A stretch of 44,577 bases of DNA from an uncultured bacterium (GTDB lineage: Bacteria; Cyanobacteriota; Vampirovibrionia; Gastranaerophilales; Gastranaerophilaceae), in contig CACXCI010000010.1 in NCBI GenBank assembly GCA_902766105.1, positions 1-44,577 of the forward strand. The letters run 5' to 3'. The notes under the pieces are model-generated. The model was not told the origin of the DNA, did not search any database, and saw nothing but the letters and a program-made list of their open reading frames with translations. Shown one piece after another: positions 7,722 to 15,518 of the stretch (within the stretch, counting starts at the first letter, position 1; each line of letters starts with the position of its first letter). A program made the position numbers and the translations under genes.

Positions 7722-8329
7722 GTAGGGTGCAATTTTTTGCACCAAAATTATTCATAATCAATATTGCTGATTTTATATTTATCTCCAAAATTACACCAAT
7801 TTTGTTCATAAAATCCGTTTTGAACAAATTTACTAAATGATGAATACTTCCAATCTTTCGGCACAATTTGGTAATGCTTCATTGAATTGTAATGAATATA
7901 ATCAATATGTGTGTATAAATCTTCCTCGTTCCTAATTATATGGTCATAATATCTTCTCTGCCAAATACCTTTTTCACCACGTTTTACTGCTGAATCGGAA
8001 AGATTTTGACAAACAAATTTTTCAGAAACATTAATTGAAAAATTAAATTTTATTGTTCTTATTATTTGTGGAATATCATTTGTATTTGATGCATATATTA
8101 TCATATGACAATGTTCTTTTAATATTGAAATTGCAATAATTTCAAAATCATATTTATTTTTTGCATACTTGAAACTATTTCTTAAAACCTCAATATTCTG
8201 AATTAAAATTTCTCTCCGACTATATGTAACGAATGTGATAAAAACAGGATTTGATAAATTTTTAAAATATCTTTTGTAATTGCTCATATTTATATACTAA
8301 CACGTTTGGTGCAAAAAATTGCACCCTAC
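7722..8329 (-). mobile_element. RAYT unit bounded by perfect inverted hairpins
   Basis: The transposase gene is framed by 22-bp sequences that are exact reverse complements of one another. The left one is 7722-7743 (GTAG then GGTGCAA...TTGCACC read inward). The right one is 8308-8329, ending in CTAC. Each end is itself a hairpin with the GTAG foot on its outer side. This matches the arrangement of a complete REP-RAYT unit, here about 608 bp long. Confidence 0.75.
7748..8287 (-). CDS. REP-associated tyrosine transposase (RAYT, Y1 family)
   Basis: At 179 residues it has the usual RAYT length. It carries the HUH motif in EHCHMII (His59, His61), the WQRRYYDHIIR stretch at about 109-119, and YIHYNSMKH at 130-138. 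Tyr130 is the best candidate for the catalytic tyrosine, by analogy with the family's YIHYNPVKHG. RAYTs nick single-stranded REP hairpins through a GTAG tetranucleotide and are single-copy domesticated relatives of IS200/IS605 enzymes. The reading frame is intact and all key residues are present, so the enzyme may be active. It sits inside its own inverted hairpin pair. Confidence 0.9.
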   Translation of the reverse strand: MSNYKRYFKNLSNPVFITFVTYSRREILIQNIEVLRNSFKYAKNKYDFEIIAISILKEHCHMIIYASNTNDIPQIIRTIKFNFSINVSEKFVCQNLSDSAVKRGEKGIWQRRYYDHIIRNEEDLYTHIDYIHYNSMKHYQIVPKDWKYSSFSKFVQNGFYEQNWCNFGDKYKISNIDYE

Positions 8330-8452
8330 AAAATTATCAATTCCTATGCTCTTTTTTCTCAAACTGATTGTTATTATAAAAGCAGAGGGCGAAGCAGAAT
8401 TTGGCTGTGCCTTGTGGCACAATCAACGTTTTAAAGAACTTAATAATATTTA

Positions 8453-8541
8453 AAGGTAACTATATAGGAGCTACAACAAAAATAAATTAAAATCAGCACC
8501 CACCCCAACCCTCCCTCATGAGAGAGGGAAAAATTTCAAAT
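8453..8541 (+). repeat. 89-bp direct repeat, copy B
   Basis: This is the partner of 7131-7219, with nine mismatches in 89. The first hairpin has decayed (GGTAACT...GAGCTAC) while the GC-rich one remains (CCCTCCCTCATGAGAGAGGG). Just upstream is a separate hairpin, TGTGCC-TTGT-GGCACA. Beyond both copies the string ATATATAATCGTCT recurs, near 7301 and 8550, so the duplication was originally longer. Confidence 0.75.
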
Positions 8542-8574
8542 ATAATAATATATAATCGTCTGCTTAAAATGCTG

Positions 8575-9732
8575 TTACAACAACTCTCTGGGAATATTAG
8601 GGAATGAATCTCTTATCCCAAACCCTTCAATATTATATTTCGTTTTTGCTATTATACCTGCTTTTCTTGCCAAAACTTCTATCAATGAATTAAAATACTT
8701 TTCAGAATCCTTATCTACAGACACATAACAGCTTATGGCTTCACTATACTTATCTGCCTCTGCTCGTAATCCCGGAGATTTACATATATCTCCAAATTTT
8801 TTATACATAGATATTTCCCAAGGTTCGACACCACAGCCGTTTCTCGCATTCAGATAATATTGCCATGCGTGTTCAACCTCATGACGCGCCGTATCTACCA
8901 ATGCAGCTTTTGATTTGTGCCGAAATAATTTATTATACTCAATTACACCGTTCCAAGGTGCAAAACGAGCAGAAATAGTATGTCCATCCTTCTTTTCCTT
9001 ATATGAGCATACCCCCGCTTTCACATTCATATCGGCTAAACCACGCTGGTTTATAAATCTTTTTGTCAGCGAAACTTTTGAGGCCTCAATTCCTAATATT
9101 CTAAAGCCTAAATAACTGTCATTTTGGGGAATTTTAACATTTTGCGCCACAAAACTATCCTGAAATACTGAATTGTCCAAAGGATTTACCCTAAATTGTA
9201 AAAACTTTTTGGGGGTTAAACAGACATCACCTGATTTCTTATGCGGAAACTCTATTATCGTATGAATTGGCACTTGTCCCTTTGCAATATCAGTTATTCT
9301 TGTCAGGGAATGAATTTTTTCACCTGTTTTTGCTGTTTTTATATGGTGCGTTTCAATTTTAACCGGAGTCCATAAATCTATTTTTTTACCTTTTAATCTT
9401 TTTAAAAATTTGCGTAATAGTTTTCGTGGCAAACTGTATTCTTTAACCTCAGAAGAACGAAGAGCAACCGAACTTTTACATATTTTGTCAAAAACTAAAC
9501 TATAAAGCCGATTTTTTAACGGTTCACCTGAATAATCAAAAGCCCGCTCAATTATATTACCTTGTTTATTCCTAAATGTTGTAATTTTTTTTACTTGTGC
9601 CGGAGCTTCTTTACAACCGACAATAACTTCATCGACTTTTGCCGGACATTGTTTAGACAAGCGAACAGCACTACCCTTATACTCACCATAAGGAATACTT
9701 GATATTTTAGATATAAGATAATACTTTCCCAT
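8575..9732 (-). CDS. Putative zinc metallopeptidase-like protein (HEVEH)
   Basis: The 385-residue protein has no family I can name with confidence. Near its C-terminal third it carries RHEVEHAWQYY (HEVEH at 284-288), a match to the HExxH zinc-binding motif. Acidic residues about 35 positions later (AEADKYSEAISCY) could supply a third ligand. The N-terminal 200 residues show no known domain, only alternating strand-like and basic helical segments. There is no signal peptide. The start ATG has an AGGG ribosome binding site. It follows the 1158-residue HELGH protein by 44 bases, so both are probably one transcript. Peptidase activity is inferred from the motif only. Confidence 0.6.
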   Translation of the reverse strand: MGKYYLISKISSIPYGEYKGSAVRLSKQCPAKVDEVIVGCKEAPAQVKKITTFRNKQGNIIERAFDYSGEPLKNRLYSLVFDKICKSSVALRSSEVKEYSLPRKLLRKFLKRLKGKKIDLWTPVKIETHHIKTAKTGEKIHSLTRITDIAKGQVPIHTIIEFPHKKSGDVCLTPKKFLQFRVNPLDNSVFQDSFVAQNVKIPQNDSYLGFRILGIEASKVSLTKRFINQRGLADMNVKAGVCSYKEKKDGHTISARFAPWNGVIEYNKLFRHKSKAALVDTARHEVEHAWQYYLNARNGCGVEPWEISMYKKFGDICKSPGLRAEADKYSEAISCYVSVDKDSEKYFNSLIEVLARKAGIIAKTKYNIEGFGIRDSFPNIPRELL

Positions 9733-9776
9733 TACCCTAATTCTAAAACCTGTAATGATATTTTTTGCTACTAAAT

Positions 9777-12700
9777 TTAAACTAATTTACGATATTTATT
9801 CAAAATATAAGCTCTAGTTTTTTGGAAATATTGTTCCCACAAAATTGTTCTATCCTGCATTGCTTCACAAGTTTGAGGAATTTGGTCAATCAGATTTGTT
9901 TCGGCAGCACCCTCGTTTACTCCTCGTTTTGCTGATGCATTTCCTTTTAAGAAATAATCAATTGATTCAATGTTTGCTTCGGGATACATTTGAGTGAATT
10001 GTCTTTTTTCAGCGTTGTATATCTTCATCAATTCCGGATCATTTGCCAAATCTAATGCTTGAAATTTTGCATGTCCCAATTCATGACTAAACACACCATA
10101 ATTGTTTGCTAATTCTTTTGAAACAAATATTGGATTTCCTGCAAAACAAGCATTATTTGCTTCTATATGATTACCTACGACATATTGACATGATTTTTTC
10201 ATTGCAAAATATTCATCACCAGGCATTTGTTTCATAATTCCTAAAGCATTTCTGTCTATTGAATATGGAGAAATACCATGTCTTGAAAATACTTTCTGCC
10301 ACAATTTTGTCATCATTTCTTCTTCATTTACAAGATGTTTAATGCCTGAACGCTTCATATTGTCTTCTAAAACTTTTGCTTCAGCTTCAAATTCTTTAAA
10401 CATCATTTGAGCTGTACTTTCCGGAATATCAACAATCGCATATTCAACTGTTTCTGCTGTTTTCTTACCTGCTTCGTCTAATTTTGTAGCAATAACTTTA
10501 TCACTAAAGTATTCAATATCATAAGATTTACCGTTAACAGTTGAGATAAAATGATTATCAGACAATCTTTTGAAAGACCTTGTTGTTTGAGATATAATCT
10601 TGCCGTCTTTATCAGCAATTTCAGATACTAAAAGCCTATTGCCTGCGGCATCACTTTTGAACTCATAAGATGATTTATGACCATCTAATGATGTTAAAGT
10701 TCTTTGAACGTATTTTTTACCGCTTGGAAAAGATTTTACAACCCCAATAGCTTTTCTGCCACCGTTAGGAGCTTGAGAATATATTTCATATTGCCCCGGA
10801 ACAGCTGATTCTTTATAAATTGTTCTCAACGGTGCTTGTCCCGGTTTTTCCAAGTATGTTTCCATATAATAAGGAGAAATTACATCTCCAAATAAGCCGT
10901 TTGCTCTTTTTGCCTGATATAAAGAAGTACTTGATTTAACACCGTTTCTAACGTTTAAACATACTTTTTCTTTTGAAATAGTCATTAACTTTCCGCTTGT
11001 TTTGTTGAATTTTAACAAAGTACCATCAGCACTTTTCAATGTTATAAATAAATCATTTGAGTTTCCCAAAAGTCCTGCCGGAGCTGATAACGGATATTCC
11101 AATTTAATATTATGAGAAATTTCTATGTTTTTTACTTGTTCTAATATTTTTTCAAAATGTTTGTTTTCTATAAGTTTATCCAGATTTATAACATCAATGC
11201 CTGCATTGAGTGCTTTTTTAGTTTGAGCCGGATATTTTTGCATAACTTTATACAAATCAATTGGTTCTGTATTCATTATTAATCTCAAACCATTATTAGA
11301 AATTTCAGGATCAGCATATAAATTAGTTAAAAAATGGATTTCTTGATTAGATAATCCCGGCATTAATCTGCTTGAAGCGTAATAAGGATTAACTGCACGA
11401 TAAATCTCATCTAAATCGAAATTTCGTCTTAATAATATAGATATCAATTTTTTATTTTTATTTGTTGTAACAGATGCCAGTAATATGCAACCATCTTCAT
11501 TATACGGATATTTTCTCAAAAGTGTTTCCAATTGTTTCCATCTCAATTCCTTGATGCTTGCGGAAACATCAGTACCATTGTTAATTGCAGCAATATATTT
11601 GTCATATTTTTCAGGCTTGAAAACATCGCTGTCCAACATACGTCTTACATCAGCTTCATTTTTGGGATTTAAAAATCTTATATTGGATTTGGCAAATTTA
11701 GGATTGTCAATAAACTTTTTAACAAATTCAATTTTTTCTTCACTATCAACGGAATGATAAACATTTTCCACATCTTTCCAAGCCAAATCTTTATCTAATA
11801 ATTCATTTAAGAACTTTGATTTTTTAGTGTCGTTAAAAGCCTTTGATTGATTTCTTAGTAAATCATCCTGAATTCTTACGATGCCTTGTAATTCATTTTT
11901 CGGCTCTGATAATAATCTGTTTACAACTTTGCGTGTTTCGTCTTTTTTGATACAGCCATAATATACTGAAACCTCCTTTATTTCGGACGGTGTCAATTCT
12001 CTGCCTGATTGTTCAAGTACATCAGCTAATTCATCAGCATTTCTTAAACAAGTATTTTTAACGATTATTCTATCAGCTATTTGTTTTATATTGTTTTTAT
12101 TTTCTTTCATTAATTTCATAACTGCATTCAATTCAGTTTCATTAGTGATATGCTGAATTGATTCCAGTGCTGCAATAATATCAGATTTTGAGGTTATTTT
12201 TAAACTTTTTATAAATTTGATATATTTTGTTGCGACTTTATAGTCCCTTACAGAAACTCTTATCGGATAATCTTCCGGTAATAATTCCAACAATTCCTTC
12301 ATAAAAGCTTCGGATTCAGGATTGTATGACTCTAGCATACTTTCAACTGTTGATGTCGGTATGTTTTTTTCCTGCAAGCATAATTTTTCAGCTAAATTCA
12401 AATTATCTGAATTTACTTTTTTCAATACATCTGAAAAATCCTCAAGAGATGTGCATTTGAACTCTTTATGTTTTGTTACCTCAGAAATTAACTTTCTTAC
12501 ATCTTTTATATTTTCACCATATTTATCCGTGCGGTAAAAAATATCTGAAACAAAAGCAAGACCATTTTTTTCAACAGTTACGCCTTCGTGTGAAACCAAT
12601 TTGTAAACAGCCTCAACATCTTCCGGCTCTTTAACAGATTGAACAAAATATCTCATATCTTGACTATTAAAATCTTTAACTGTCGATATTTTTTTCAATA

Positions 12701-13253
12701 ATTTTACGTTCTTTTTATTTACCCATTCCGGTACATCTATTAATTTAAACTTACTTAAATCAATACTTTCATCTTTAATTAAACTAAGAACAGCATCTTC
12801 ATTTTCTGCAGAAATTAATTGGTGAACATGTTGTAATCTGTTAGGGTTTACCTCAGCATTTTTAACAATTCTTTCAAATACTTCAATATTTTCAGGTTTC
12901 ACAGAGTAAAGAATAGCATCTGCATTTTCTGCTTCGACTTTTCCTGATTTGCCCAACAATTCAACAAGTCCGGTTCTTCTTGTTGCAAATTCTTCTGCAG
13001 ATATCATTTTGGAAGCAGACTTAACACTGCCTTTATTTAATACAGCCTTTGCTGCACCTTGAGTAACACCTTCTTTTGAAACAGCTTTTACAACACCATG
13101 GGTAAGCTCATCGGTTACAGAAACAAAATTCTTTGTTGAAGATGCAGCAAAAACAGCTCCTTTTGATACCGCATTCGCAGTTTTTGAAGCAGATTGACCC
13201 AGTGCTTTTCCTGATGCTTTTAAGAATACTTTTGCTGTCGATAAGAAATTCAT
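9777..13253 (-). CDS. Giant helical-repeat protein with C-terminal HELGH peptidase-like domain
   Basis: The 1158-residue protein starts at an ATG with AGGGGAAG upstream; an in-frame ATG at 13283 lies inside the probable operator. The N-terminus (1-90) is Ala/Ser/Lys-rich without a clear signal peptide. Residues 90-720 are all-alpha with loosely repeated units of about 35-40 residues (patterns like ENxDAVLSLIKDE, PEDVEAVYKLV). Residues 730-940 are strand-rich with Gly/Asp turns, somewhat like RHS or adhesin repeats. The last 150 residues hold VFSHELGHAKF (HELGH at 1057-1061) and, about 50 residues later, NEGAAETN, a plausible Glu ligand in gluzincin style. I infer a toxin- or effector-like metallopeptidase, though a surface protein is possible. 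Confidence 0.6.
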   Translation of the reverse strand: MNFLSTAKVFLKASGKALGQSASKTANAVSKGAVFAASSTKNFVSVTDELTHGVVKAVSKEGVTQGAAKAVLNKGSVKSASKMISAEEFATRRTGLVELLGKSGKVEAENADAILYSVKPENIEVFERIVKNAEVNPNRLQHVHQLISAENEDAVLSLIKDESIDLSKFKLIDVPEWVNKKNVKLLKKISTVKDFNSQDMRYFVQSVKEPEDVEAVYKLVSHEGVTVEKNGLAFVSDIFYRTDKYGENIKDVRKLISEVTKHKEFKCTSLEDFSDVLKKVNSDNLNLAEKLCLQEKNIPTSTVESMLESYNPESEAFMKELLELLPEDYPIRVSVRDYKVATKYIKFIKSLKITSKSDIIAALESIQHITNETELNAVMKLMKENKNNIKQIADRIIVKNTCLRNADELADVLEQSGRELTPSEIKEVSVYYGCIKKDETRKVVNRLLSEPKNELQGIVRIQDDLLRNQSKAFNDTKKSKFLNELLDKDLAWKDVENVYHSVDSEEKIEFVKKFIDNPKFAKSNIRFLNPKNEADVRRMLDSDVFKPEKYDKYIAAINNGTDVSASIKELRWKQLETLLRKYPYNEDGCILLASVTTNKNKKLISILLRRNFDLDEIYRAVNPYYASSRLMPGLSNQEIHFLTNLYADPEISNNGLRLIMNTEPIDLYKVMQKYPAQTKKALNAGIDVINLDKLIENKHFEKILEQVKNIEISHNIKLEYPLSAPAGLLGNSNDLFITLKSADGTLLKFNKTSGKLMTISKEKVCLNVRNGVKSSTSLYQAKRANGLFGDVISPYYMETYLEKPGQAPLRTIYKESAVPGQYEIYSQAPNGGRKAIGVVKSFPSGKKYVQRTLTSLDGHKSSYEFKSDAAGNRLLVSEIADKDGKIISQTTRSFKRLSDNHFISTVNGKSYDIEYFSDKVIATKLDEAGKKTAETVEYAIVDIPESTAQMMFKEFEAEAKVLEDNMKRSGIKHLVNEEEMMTKLWQKVFSRHGISPYSIDRNALGIMKQMPGDEYFAMKKSCQYVVGNHIEANNACFAGNPIFVSKELANNYGVFSHELGHAKFQALDLANDPELMKIYNAEKRQFTQMYPEANIESIDYFLKGNASAKRGVNEGAAETNLIDQIPQTCEAMQDRTILWEQYFQKTRAYILNKYRKLV

Positions 13254-13276
13254 ATATCTTCCCCTAAATATCCCCG

Positions 13277-13329
13277 TATACAAAAATTATTTTGTATATA
13301 TTAATAAATGATTTATATACAAAATAATT
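13277..13329 (-). promoter_or_regulatory. Inverted-repeat operator or terminator between hydE and the HELGH gene
   Basis: A perfect 16-bp inverted repeat (13285-13300 with 13314-13329, 13-base spacer) lies 32 bases upstream of the HELGH gene start. The half-site TATACAAAA occurs three times: 13277-13285, inverted at 13290-13298, and 13316-13324. Three alternating half-sites suggest an operator for a dimeric regulator. On the minus strand the hairpin is also followed by TTTTTG, so it may instead end the mnmA-hydE transcript. Confidence 0.5.
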
Positions 13330-13385
13330 GCTTAACATGTAAAAAGTATCTTAACAATAGTTAATATTTATATCAAAAGTATATA

Positions 13386-14381
13386 CTAACAGGTTTTATG
13401 AAAACCTTTTGTTTTAGATATAATACGCCCTATTGATTTAATTTTAGCCTCTATACAATGACGACATTGAGATGGTTCTTCATTAACACAAATTTTTCCG
13501 GGATAAATTTCATATTTTGCACGATATTCACGTGTTGTAACATTTGGCATAACAACATTCGCACCACTTTGCAAAGCTATGATTCTGCCATTTGGATTAA
13601 GTGTTTCCATAGCTGTTGTTGCGGGAATATTGATGTCCTTCATTATAATTCTTGTTAATGCCATAACCTTCAAAGCCAATGTGAAATCACCAGTTTTAAA
13701 ATCTTTAAGCGGAGTGTTCGGGTGAGGGATAAAAGGTCCTATTCCAACCATATCCGCACCTATCTTGTTAAAAAATAAAATATCATCCGCCAGAGATTCA
13801 ACTGTTTGATTTGGCAACCCGACAAGACAACCTGTACCAAGCTCATAACCTAAAGTTTTTAAATCTTTCAAACATCTTATCCGATTATCAAAATCCATAT
13901 AAGGGTGCATTTGTTTATATAAATCTTTATCTGTAGTTTCTATTCTCAGCAAATATCTGTCTGCACCTGCATCTTTGAATGCTTTGTAATCATCAAAACT
14001 GCGTTCTCCGATACTCAAGGTTAAGGCGACATCTAAGTTTTTAATTCCTTTTATGATTTCGCACATCACATCACAAGAGTAATATTCATCTTCCCCTGAT
14101 TGCAAAACAATAGTTTTATAACCCATTTCTACCGCTTTTTGAGAATATTTAATGATATCATCAGGTTGTATACGATATCTGTCAATCTCTTTATTTTCGC
14201 ACCTTAAACCACAATATTTACACGTTCTTTTGCAGATGTTTGAAAACTCTATCAGACCTCTTAAATGAACTTCATCCCCGACATTTTCCTTCCTAATCTC
14301 ATCGGCAAGTGAAAATAACCACTCATTTTGAGTGTTATCTTTTAAAATTGCTATTATTTTTTCTTTTGTAAAATTTTTCAT
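13386..14381 (-). CDS. hydE: [FeFe]-hydrogenase maturase HydE (radical SAM)
   Basis: HydE is a radical SAM enzyme that builds part of the diiron site of [FeFe] hydrogenase. The 331-residue product has the radical SAM cluster motif C50-x3-C54-x2-C57 (ICKRTCKYCGLR). It also has a C-terminal CX7CX2C set (C298, C306, C309), which matches the accessory cluster site of HydE and helps separate it from biotin synthase and PylB. I chose the ATG at 14381, 13 bases after the mnmA stop, over an in-frame TTG at 14411 that overlaps mnmA. No hydF, hydG or hydrogenase gene lies in the window. It is co-oriented with the MnmA variant and probably shares its transcript. Confidence 0.85.
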   Translation of the reverse strand: MKNFTKEKIIAILKDNTQNEWLFSLADEIRKENVGDEVHLRGLIEFSNICKRTCKYCGLRCENKEIDRYRIQPDDIIKYSQKAVEMGYKTIVLQSGEDEYYSCDVMCEIIKGIKNLDVALTLSIGERSFDDYKAFKDAGADRYLLRIETTDKDLYKQMHPYMDFDNRIRCLKDLKTLGYELGTGCLVGLPNQTVESLADDILFFNKIGADMVGIGPFIPHPNTPLKDFKTGDFTLALKVMALTRIIMKDINIPATTAMETLNPNGRIIALQSGANVVMPNVTTREYRAKYEIYPGKICVNEEPSQCRHCIEAKIKSIGRIISKTKGFHKTC

Positions 14382-14394
14382 TATTAAATAATTG

Positions 14395-15465
14395 TTATTC
14401 TGCTTTATCAATTATTCCGCCGCCAAGAACAATATCATCATCATAAAAAACAACCGATTGACCTATTGCAATAGATTTTTGCATTTCATCGAAAATCACT
14501 TTTACGCTGCCATCTTCTGATGGATAAATTGTAACAGGGACAGGCTGCTGTGTTGAGCGAATTTTTGCACTGGCTTTAATGTCATTTGATAAATTCTCAA
14601 TCCCTATCCAATTCAAATTCACAGCCGTAAGTTGAGATTTGAAAGTTTTATCTGCAGGACCAATTACAACCTCATTTGAATCTTTACGAAGCTCTAAAAC
14701 GTATAAAGGTTCTGTTGATGATATACCAACACCCTTTCTCTGACCTATTGTATAATTCCAAATACCTTTATGTGTACCAAGAATTTTACCGTTGATATCA
14801 ACAATATTTCCTTCTTTTTCTTCTATACCTAAAAGCTCATTATAATCACCATCGTAAAAATCCTGACTGTCAGGTTTTTCTGCGACCTCTAAATTATTTT
14901 CTTTTGCAATTTTTCGGATTTCCTCTTTGGTATATGAGCCAAGGGGCAAAAGGATATTTTTAAGCTGGTCTTGTTTTAATCTATACAAAAAATATGATTG
15001 ATCCTTATGAGGGGCAATTCCTCTTTTTAAAAGATATCTGCCATTTTTTTCTTCAACTCTGGCATAATGACCTGTTGCAAATTTATCAAATTCAATACCG
15101 GAAAGTTTCGCCATTTCCGGTAATACTCCGAATTTTACACGGGCGTTACACCATACACAAGGATTTGGAGTTCTTCCTTTTATATATTCAGACTTAAAAT
15201 TTTCAAGAACGATTTTTTCATACTGCTCAACACAATCCAACACATAATACGGTATTCCGAGCTGTTTTGCGATTTTTTGTGCCTGTTCAATATCTTCTTT
15301 TTCATCAGGCCCGTAGCATGCATTTTTATGACCGGATTTTAAAGCCATACCATCTTTACCCCAGATTGACATAGTTGCACCAATAACTTCATGCCCCTGC
15401 TGTTTTAATAATAACGCTGCAACCGATGAATCTACACCACCTGACAAACCTACTAATATTTTCAT
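14395..15465 (-). CDS. mnmA: MnmA-type tRNA 2-thiouridylase, variant lacking the second catalytic Cys
   Basis: MnmA thiolates U34 of Lys, Glu and Gln tRNAs using ATP and a persulfide relay. The 356-residue protein has the PP-loop SGGVDSS (8-14), TPNPCVWCN with C103 and C106, FATGHYARV, KDQSYFLYRL and TIGQRKGVGI, covering the whole family length. At the position where canonical enzymes have the second catalytic cysteine (x-x-C-F-I, E. coli Cys199), this protein reads SQDFYDGDY with Tyr204 and no Cys. It also has NACYGPDEKEDIE where canonical proteins have a CCS type motif. It may belong to a cluster-dependent subfamily or have another sulfur-transfer role, perhaps linked to the adjacent hydE. 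The PP-loop fold is certain; the exact role is less so. Confidence 0.8.
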   Translation of the reverse strand: MKILVGLSGGVDSSVAALLLKQQGHEVIGATMSIWGKDGMALKSGHKNACYGPDEKEDIEQAQKIAKQLGIPYYVLDCVEQYEKIVLENFKSEYIKGRTPNPCVWCNARVKFGVLPEMAKLSGIEFDKFATGHYARVEEKNGRYLLKRGIAPHKDQSYFLYRLKQDQLKNILLPLGSYTKEEIRKIAKENNLEVAEKPDSQDFYDGDYNELLGIEEKEGNIVDINGKILGTHKGIWNYTIGQRKGVGISSTEPLYVLELRKDSNEVVIGPADKTFKSQLTAVNLNWIGIENLSNDIKASAKIRSTQQPVPVTIYPSEDGSVKVIFDEMQKSIAIGQSVVFYDDDIVLGGGIIDKAE

Positions 15466-15518
15466 CTTAATATCCTTTTTTTGTTTATTATATTACAAAT
15501 ACACAAATTTCAGCATTT

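Noticed and set aside
13386-14381. Biotin synthase or PylB instead of HydE
   Set aside because: The radical SAM motif is shared, but the C-terminal CX7CX2C set and the overall motif order fit HydE, and no biotin genes are near.
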